From positions 1,798,001 to 1,862,000 of the forward strand of contig NC_047070.1 in assembly GCF_902459465.1 (NCBI RefSeq): a stretch of 64,000 bases of DNA, in the 5' to 3' direction. The notes under the pieces are model-generated. The model had not been told where the DNA came from. It did no database searches and saw only the letters and a program-made list of their open reading frames with translations. Source of the DNA: Asterias rubens (taxonomy: Eukaryota > Echinodermata > Asteroidea > Forcipulatida > Asteriidae). Shown in pieces: positions 57,965-64,000 of this stretch (position 1 is its first letter; every line of letters starts with the position of its first letter). The translations under genes were made by a program, and so were the position numbers.

Positions 57965-58730
57965 TGCCGGAATGAAGCTTGTGCTTGATTACTCGTGGAA
58001 TATGAAACCAAATGAAACAATGATTGAAGAGTTCAAGTGTTGTCCAATTCCAATTCTGATCGGAGGTATTGCGTGGAGGAACCACAGGAAAAAAGAACTA
58101 AGTCAGAAAGCAAAACCAAAGACGCAAAGTCTACAGCAGCTATGTTTCCCCTTTCAATTGTTTTAAAGTTTCTGCTTGCCTCACCATGCAGTATGAGACC
58201 ATGATAGAGGAGTTTAAGTGTTGTCCAATCCCACTTCTGCTAGGAGATATAAGAACCTCAAAAAAGAACTAAGTCAGAAGGCCGAACCAAAGACGCAAAG
58301 TCTACAGCAGCCATGTTCCCCCTTTCAATTGTTTTTCAGCTTCTGCTTGCCTCGCCATGCAATAGGAGACAATGATTGAAACTTTCAAGTGTTGTTCGAT
58401 CCAAATTTTGATTGGAGATATAAAAACCACAGGAAAAAGAACTAAGTCAGAAGGCCGAACAGAAGACGCCAAGTCTATAGCAGCCATGTTCCCCCTTTCA
58501 ATTGTTTTACAGCTTCTGCTTGCCTCGCCATGCAGTATGATTGAAGAGTTCAAGTGTTGTTCAATCCCAATTTTGATTGGTGGTATAAAAACCACAGGAA
58601 AAAGAACTTTTCGCAGCTTCGTAATTTTTGATGGGAGCAAATATTATTTGAGTGGGTACTTGCGACTTGAGATATCAGAGGAGAGGCCGTGTATTTGTCA
58701 GCCTCAATATTTTAGAGCCAGTTATTGAGA
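57965..58730 (+). repeat. Tandem repeat of 165-181 bp, four units, protein-coding texture
   Basis: Units start near 58020, 58201, 58372 and 58537. Each begins like atgattgaagagttcaagtg and includes a stretch of aagtctacagcagccatgtt. The last two units are 165 bp apart and share one open frame (58372-58728), encoding two copies of a 55-residue unit starting MIE.FKCCSI. Earlier units are out of frame. This could be degenerate satellite or a decayed repeat protein. Confidence 0.6.
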
Positions 58731-58744
58731 ACTGAGCTAGTTGT

Positions 58745-59298
58745 TTCCAGATTAAATTCTGAAGTAGTCTCTTATTAAATGAGCAATTGAGTTCTCCGAG
58801 AGTGTCTAGTACGACCTAACTAATATTTCAACTGATCATTAAGCAGTTTCATTGGCGTACTATTCTAGGCCAGGATCGAAAGAACGACCTGTAAGTAATC
58901 ATATTTTGTTTTGTTTAATAACTTGATTTGAGAAAGTATTTGTTTGATTAACATATTGAGATCAAGTAATTTGAAGTGCTTTTATTTTGGTTAAGGTTGT
59001 CAAAACGATTAGTGTTCACCGAATAGTCGTAGACTTGTAAATTAATGTATTTATAGGCCTAGTTTCATTCGTAAATGAATATGTGGACAATGCGTTTGAT
59101 TTGACCCTCTCTTGTGTTTGTGTGTTAAACTATCTACTAATGGTTATGTCCGGTTTTGGCTAACTTCCAATTCAGGGATGTGACACTGAGGAAAAGCTAT
59201 TTCTGAGCGGGGGAGATAATTAGCAGGAAGGACAAACATTGATGAGGACCCCAAACTTTCTGAGTGGGTGGAGGACATATCGTCTCACCAACTAAGAC
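58745..59298 (+). promoter_or_regulatory. Putative 5' leader of the Cys-rich gene
   Basis: A strong donor (cct|gtaagt) at 58891 and an acceptor (ccaattcag|gg) ending at 59175 would remove an intron from a 5' UTR reaching the start at 59299. No long frame is open here. The alternative is an LTR end: the segment near 58850 (tggcgtactattctaggcc) sits like a primer-binding site before the gypsy-like domain. The two readings cannot be separated from sequence alone. Confidence 0.3.
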
Positions 59299-60093
59299 AT
59301 GTCAGATGAAGAGAGTGCGCAAATGGTGTTTGACCATCTTAATAGCTTGTTCAGGTAAGAAGCATGAGTATTTTCCTAAGCTAGAATTCCGTATTGAAAG
59401 TGGGGCAATGGCAGCGTATTATAAATAGAGAATAGCACACCCTAAAAAAAAAAGAGAGATAGGTATTCACAGTCACGCTGGCCTTTTGTTCATACAAGAT
59501 GCGTTCAGTGTGAACTTGTAAAAGCATCAAAACTACACCGAAGTGACAACCGCTCACAGATGCAGCATGAACAGTACAAAGAATCAGCCTCTTTCAGGGA
59601 GGAGAAACGACAGTCTTCAGACAGCAGCTATGAGGTGTCAAGTACACCAAGTTCTGACACAGACTCAAGGTTAGTTTACTATAGATTTACTTTATTTTAT
59701 TGCCAATTTTCTTGAATGGTTTTTGAGTTCTATCTTTATGGAGATGTCAAAAACAACAGAGGGCGCTCTTCATCATGGTGGCTGTGCTTTTTTAAACTCT
59801 CCTCTTGCCTTGTAAGAAAGCTGAGTTTTTTACCTAAGTTTGGGCAAGTTTTTAACATTATTTATGTTACAATGTGATCTGTAGTTTGTCTAAACTGTTT
59901 GTACTGCCTATGTCTATGGATTTATATTTGGACCACAATATCAAAAGAGGTTCACCAATTTTTTGTTGAGTTTGTTTGTACAGCTCTGATAATGAACCTA
60001 AACAAGTTGGTGTCATCGAGGAAAGGAAATACCTTGTGTTTCATAACAACCTCCTTGAGTTTTTCAACTGTTGTCCATCATGCTCAGTACCAA
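59299..60093 (+). CDS. Three splice-coherent exons of a Cys-rich gene of unknown function, 3' part not found
   Basis: Exons 59299-59354, 59499-59669 and 59984-60093 join with agreeing phases (2, 2, then 1) at good splice sites (ag|gtaaga, acaag|a, ag|gttagt, tacag|c, caa|gtaaga). The product begins MSDEESAQMVFDHLNSLF. It has a CxxC pair (CVQCELV), a Ser/Asp-rich acidic stretch (SSDSSYEVSSTPSSDTD) and ends with EERKYLVFHNNLLEFF followed by CCPSC. From memory this plan (short acidic N-terminus, then a KYLVF...LL.LF..C..C block) occurs in uncharacterised, repetitive multi-exon genes of fish and marine invertebrates. That is recall, not a search. The next exon is not found before the gypsy-like sequence starts, so the gene may be interrupted or fragmentary. 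Non-coding leader exons are plausible: a gtaagt donor at 58891 and an acceptor before 59176. Confidence 0.55.
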
Positions 60094-60539
60094 GTAAGAA
60101 GAAGATCAAGTGACTTGGAGGCATGATGGTTGGGGTGAAGCAGACCTGTTGAAAGAGGAGCTGTAGCTACCGTCGAGTTTGGAAGAGCCAACCGACGGTG
60201 GGCAGTGTTTCTGCGGGCAACGTTTTGTTGTTTTGTTGCTTTGGTTTTGTATTTCGGTTCGTCCTCGGTTAGTTGTATTATTGTTGTCTTTGTGTTTCTC
60301 TTCATCTTTGTATTTCTTGTGTTTGCTTTCATGATATTTTGTGCCTTTTGCGCTGTTTTGGCAAAATAAATTATAATAATAGTAATACCAGTAGTCATAG
60401 CTATGTTGATGTCTGGCACAACATCAGAAAGTTTTTGAATGCGCTAACCTTGATCAACATCGCCACATGTTCGTATTAAACGTTTTTCATCCATCAGCAA
60501 AGGTAAGCTGTATTGACCCCTTTTGGTAAAGATCAATCA

Positions 60540-60960
60540 ACCGCCGGCGACTTTGCCATTACCTTCACAGGCTCTCCAGGGGTGTGGAAATCACCTGTGC
60601 TCACCATGGTCGGCAGGAAACTTTTTTGGGGACAACCGGGACAGCATGTTGGCTACCCAGTTCATGGCCGGACTTCGGGACAGGCGACTTCATCAAAGGT
60701 TGGCTCCAATGCAGCCCTGTTCGATGAGCTTTAAAGATCTACGGCAGGAACTGCGGGCGTTTGCCGAGGACAACCTTATGGAAGCAGAGGTAACGACAAC
60801 ACAACCACACAAAAATTGGCCCTCAGGGAACTTGTGAAACAACAAGCTGTCACCCTCAATCAAGTACTAGATCACCGGATGAAACTCTGTCAGCGAGTTG
60901 GGAAGCTCAAGCAGACTCCTGTCTTTGGACTCCGACAAGGGCCCCATCCTCGCCCTATTC
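60540..60960 (+). pseudogene. Gag fragment of a Ty3/gypsy-like retrotransposon, frameshifted
   Basis: The frame at 60523-60834 encodes a capsid-type segment: FMAGLRDRRLHQRL followed by MSFKDLRQELRAFAEDN, which resembles the helical region of invertebrate Ty3/gypsy Gag. After about 60825 the reading continues in another frame (LRELVKQQAVTLNQVLD ... RVGKLKQTPVFG) to about 60960. At least one frameshift is needed, so this copy is inactive. Confidence 0.55.
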
Positions 60961-61289
60961 TTATTATGATGTCACAAATATGATTGCAGTCATCTTGAAA
61001 TTGAAATTAAATATAAAAGAAAGGTGTTTGATTATTAATATGTCTTGGTTTTTTGTGTTTATCGTTCTTTTTAATCAATTATTTGTTAATTATATTACTA
61101 TTATACTGGAAATGTGTAAGTTACTCAACAAAAAGAAGAAACAAGTCTCAAGGGCTAATAAAGATCCAGAAAAGGAGAACATCTGAATTAAGACAGGAGA
61201 TTTTTTCACAAGATTCTTGCCAACAAATAAGTGGTAAAGAAATTATTGCCTAAGGGGAACAGGCTGCCGAAGAGTTTTCAGGAAGCCCG

Positions 61290-61785
61290 AAGATTATTCA
61301 AATTATCTGCGCATCTGCCCGATTTCATGGGTAACGAAAGGAGGCTATTGCTGTGTGCGCTTTGAGGTGTTAGGATGTCGGTAAAGTAACTAATTGTTTA
61401 GTCACTGTAAGTGGATGAGATGAGGTCGAATAATAAGAAGATCAACCTGAACGAAGATTAATCAAAGTATCTGCGCTTCTATCCGGTTTCATGGGAACCG
61501 AAAGGAGGCTATTGCTGTATGCGCTTTGAGGTGTTAGGATGTCGGTAAAGTAACTTTTTTTTAGTCACTGTAAATGGATGAGATGAGGTCGAATAATAAG
61601 ATCAACCTGAACGAAGATTAGTTGAAGTATCTGCGCACCTACCCGGTTTCAGTGGTACCGAAAAGACGCTTTTGCTGTATGTGCTTTGAGGTGTTAGGAT
61701 GTCGGTAAAGTAACTAATTGTTTAGTCACTGTAAGTGGATGAGATGAGGTCGAATAAGAAGAAGATCAACCTGAACGAACAAAAC
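61290..61785 (+). repeat. Three tandem copies of a roughly 160-bp unit
   Basis: Units near 61290, 61456 and 61615 share ggaggctattgctgt, gctttgaggtgttaggatgt, cggtaaagtaact and tagtcactgtaagtggatga. They lie between the two gag-like segments, so they interrupt the gypsy-like reading. Confidence 0.75.
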
Positions 61786-61861
61786 TCCACTCAAGTCTGT
61801 GGATGTTCAGTTTCAATGTGTTCTTGTGCAAAGAAATTCCCCATGCAGGGACAACAAAGTT

Positions 61862-61943
61862 TTATTGCATTGTATTATATTGTATTGTATTGTATTGTAT
61901 TGTATTGTATTGTACTGTTTTGTAATTGTATTGTATTGTATTT
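61862..61943. repeat. (TGTAT)n microsatellite
   Basis: About fifteen units of a TGTAT-type pentamer, slightly interrupted near 61920. The apparent IVLYC-repeat peptide in this frame is a microsatellite artefact. Confidence 0.9.
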
Positions 61944-62039
61944 TCATGAACATGTTTGAATTTCGGTGTATTTTTTTTATTTCTTTTAATTATTATCAGT
62001 GCATTTTTACAGTTTTTGCTTCTCCTCTTAGGTCGTTAT

Positions 62040-62650
62040 AAAAAAACTCCTTGGGCTGTTCACCGGTCGAGACAACACCGACGAGCTGTGCAAAGCTGAA
62101 AGAGAATTGGGAAGGTTCAACATGGCCAGCCCAAGAGACAGTCCATATGGACTCTGACGACAGTCGACAAATGGGTAGCAGATAACAGGATCTTCAGCCT
62201 TTTCCAAGGAACGAGACAGGACACTGAGCAGAAAATGACACCAGAATTGGAAAGAAGACAAGTGGGAATGACATGGCAACAGAGTTATACCACAGCATTC
62301 CTGAATTTAACAACTTCACTGTCAACGACAACCTACTCCACACCTTGCAGTTGGCCTCCAGGAAGACGAGCCCACCTAGTATTCTTGAACTACTCCGAGA
62401 AGTCTGGGTGGCGGAGTCCCAACTGGAGGACAAAATGGACCGAAAGGCTGCTCACCGCTCCCCACCAAAGAGGGTTTCCATCTTGGCTATAGAGCAGACA
62501 GTACAACCACCCACTCCTGCCCCTAAACCCACAGGTGAGGTGGAAGGTCTTAGACAGGCCGTCGACCACCTTCACCAACGGTTGGATGGCCTCTTCAAGT
62601 TGTCGCCCTGTGTCCAGCGAGGCAACTCGTCGTACTCCGGCAGACAGTAG
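62040..62650 (+). pseudogene. Second Gag-like segment of the gypsy-like element
   Basis: The frame 62273-62650 (125 aa) begins MATELYHSIPEFNNFTVND and contains SILELLREVWVAESQ and a Pro-rich linker, as in the region between capsid and zinc knuckle of gypsy Gag proteins. Upstream, 62040-62270 has coding texture (LLGLFTGRDNTDELC) but several stops. Around 62690-62740 a broken Cys-His knuckle is suggested (HCSGICKSPKNPA). The order gag, knuckle, protease is right for Ty3/gypsy. Confidence 0.5.
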
Positions 62651-62856
62651 AGAAACCAATCTTTCTTCTGCTAAAATTACGGGGAGGAGAGCCATTGCAG
62701 TGGCATTTGTAAGTCACCAAAGAATCCAGCGCTGGTACAGGAGAATATGTTGACCTGCGTTACTGTGTCCAAACCACAGAGTTCGGGAAATGACAGCAGA
62801 CAGCAGTAGAGGGCCCTCCTGCCGTCCCCAGACCATCTAAGGGTCCAGCGAAACTG

Positions 62857-63465
62857 ATGACTACTGCAACCAGGTATCAAGAGTCTCCTTCTTGTGATGG
62901 TGTCTCAAGTATCCCCAGAGGTGTCGTCGGGGACCAGGCTACTACTCCTGTCTTCATCGACGGACACTCCACGATGTGTCTCCTTGATACCGGGTCGCAG
63001 GTTACCTGCGTGACAGAGAAGTTTTACCACCGTTTCTTGAAGCACCGCCAACTCCAACCCCTGTCGCACCTTGCAGTGATAGGGGCAGCCGACCAGATAG
63101 TACCATACAAGGGTTATATAGAAGTTAGTCTAATGTTTCCTGCTAGCACTGCAGGGATGAAACACGAAGTTAGTACCCTCACCCTTGTGTGTCCAAGCCG
63201 TCAGGGAAAAGATGATGTCCCCCTGCTCGTGGGCATTAACACTAGTGTCGTGAATAAAATGTTGCGGGTGTGCCAGCTGAAGGCTGGGAAACAGTTTGTT
63301 AACCATCTCTCCATCGATTGTGCTTGGGCGAAAGCCTATAAGTGCAGCTCTTCTTCACAATCCGCTCAGACAGCTAGTTGTACTGCCGTACCCAAACCAG
63401 TTTCTCATTCGTTGGTCTCCTTAGATTTTTATTTAAGGCTTCACCCCTTACCATCGAGGATCTAG
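62857..63465 (+). pseudogene. Retrotransposon aspartic protease (Ty3/gypsy-like), part of a broken pol
   Basis: A 202-aa open frame carries the retropepsin motif LLDTGSQVTCV (Asp44-Thr45-Gly46), then a flap-like segment (GYIEVSLMF) and the downstream VPLLVGINT, as in gypsy proteases. A following frame at 63440-63560 matches the usual linker into reverse transcriptase (DRIKKLLHDKIQIFSQDDLD), but it stops soon after. No catalytic reverse transcriptase or integrase is visible before the window ends. The element is decayed. Only the protease domain is intact as a frame. Confidence 0.7.
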
Positions 63466-63559
63466 ATAGAATTAAGAAGTTGCTACATGATAAGATCCAA
63501 ATTTTCTCTCAAGACGACTTAGATATCGGTTGTACATCATCAGTCAAACACTTTTTTTC

Positions 63560-64000
63560 AAGCAGTGCGATGTGATGGCCTCTTTGTACGAGTACTGCGT
63601 TGGTCACATGGAGCTTGGTGCACTTTCAGCTAAGCTCAGCGAGGCTATTGTAATGGTAGAAAGACAACATAGGAGAGGCATATCAGTTTAACCAACGGGA
63701 GACATTAGAAATCGTTGTTTACCGTCTCCCACAGGATCAAATACAGGGCCAACGGAAAATATTCAAGGCAAGAAATGTGAACCCGCACGCTAACAGTTTC
63801 ACATCCAAAGAGAGTGAAAGAGCATCAAGCAGTGTGGTTTCCAGTTATCCCACAGCTCTTGCTCCAAATGGGGTCGGATTCGGCAGAATCAAGTTTTTTG
63901 TGCGGGTTGGAAAAACAGACTTTGGTAAGGTGTTGTGGTTTAAAGATGCTTACCAGCTGAATGCGGTAGTTAGTGCACAATGGTTCTTGACGCACCATTC
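63560..64000 (+). other. Coding-like tail of unknown origin at the window edge
   Basis: From about 63795 a frame reads SKESERASSSVVSSYPTAL then GFGRIKFFVRVGKTDFGKVLWF and is still open at base 64000. The GFGRI.FFV block resembles C-terminal segments of repeat-family proteins. It may be a further exon of the Cys-rich gene at 59299 or another element. It does not continue the polymerase frame. Identity unknown. Confidence 0.3.

Noticed and set aside
61735..62041. Plus-strand frames with repeated IVLYC or LYCIV peptides
   Set aside because: Direct translation of the (TGTAT)n pentamer tract.

Overview
This is a eukaryotic (animal) nuclear window with long introns, GT-AG splice sites and very dense repeats. 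Two conserved housekeeping genes read as animal orthologues (CDC23/APC8 and HTRA2/Omi). Recurrent miniature inverted-repeat elements, tRNA-headed SINEs with a Deu-like body and an expanded secreted C-type lectin family fit a marine deuterostome, most likely an echinoderm such as a sea star. That taxon call is inference from repeat and gene style. No database search was possible.

Layout. (1) 0.8-13 kb, minus strand: CDC23, a TPR subunit of the anaphase-promoting complex, complete in 13 exons (589 aa). (2) 13.1-19.7 kb, plus strand: HTRA2, a mitochondrial serine protease, complete in 6 exons (492 aa). The two genes are head to head, with start codons 132 bp apart and a YY1-like motif on each start. 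The last HTRA2 exon is followed by two extra tandem copies of most of itself. (3) 20-22.5 kb: no gene seen, only repeats. (4) 22.6-53.8 kb, minus strand: three tandem paralogues, each with four exons encoding a signal peptide, a C-type lectin domain and a C-terminal PAN/apple-like domain (246, 239 and 238 aa). Their sugar-site tripeptides differ: QPD, EPN and EPS. An orphan copy of the shared upstream region lies between genes B and C. (5) 47.1-48.3 kb, minus strand: a 5'-truncated CR1/L2-like LINE with one frameshift. (6) 57.2-64 kb, plus strand: a short unrecognised ORF, a 165-181 bp coding-like tandem repeat, three splice-coherent exons of a Cys-rich gene, and a broken Ty3/gypsy-like element (gag pieces, aspartic protease, start of polymerase) running to the window edge.

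The mobile-element record is readable because the lectin genes are duplicated. The intron of lectin C holds an empty site for a 4.0 kb TA-flanked element and an adjacent 777-bp inverted-repeat element that both sit in the intron of lectin A. The 4.0 kb element carries a decayed exon of a cellular-type gene and a piggyBac-like palindrome. A fold-back element at 38.6-40.7 kb encloses 30 bp of its own target in reversed orientation, with 6-bp overlaps at both sides. The minisatellite beside CDC23 exon 4 is built from units resembling that exon's own 5' splice site.

All exon boundaries were placed by hand from reading frame, splice consensus and phase agreement. Repeat boundaries are accurate to a few bases where inverted ends are named and approximate elsewhere.
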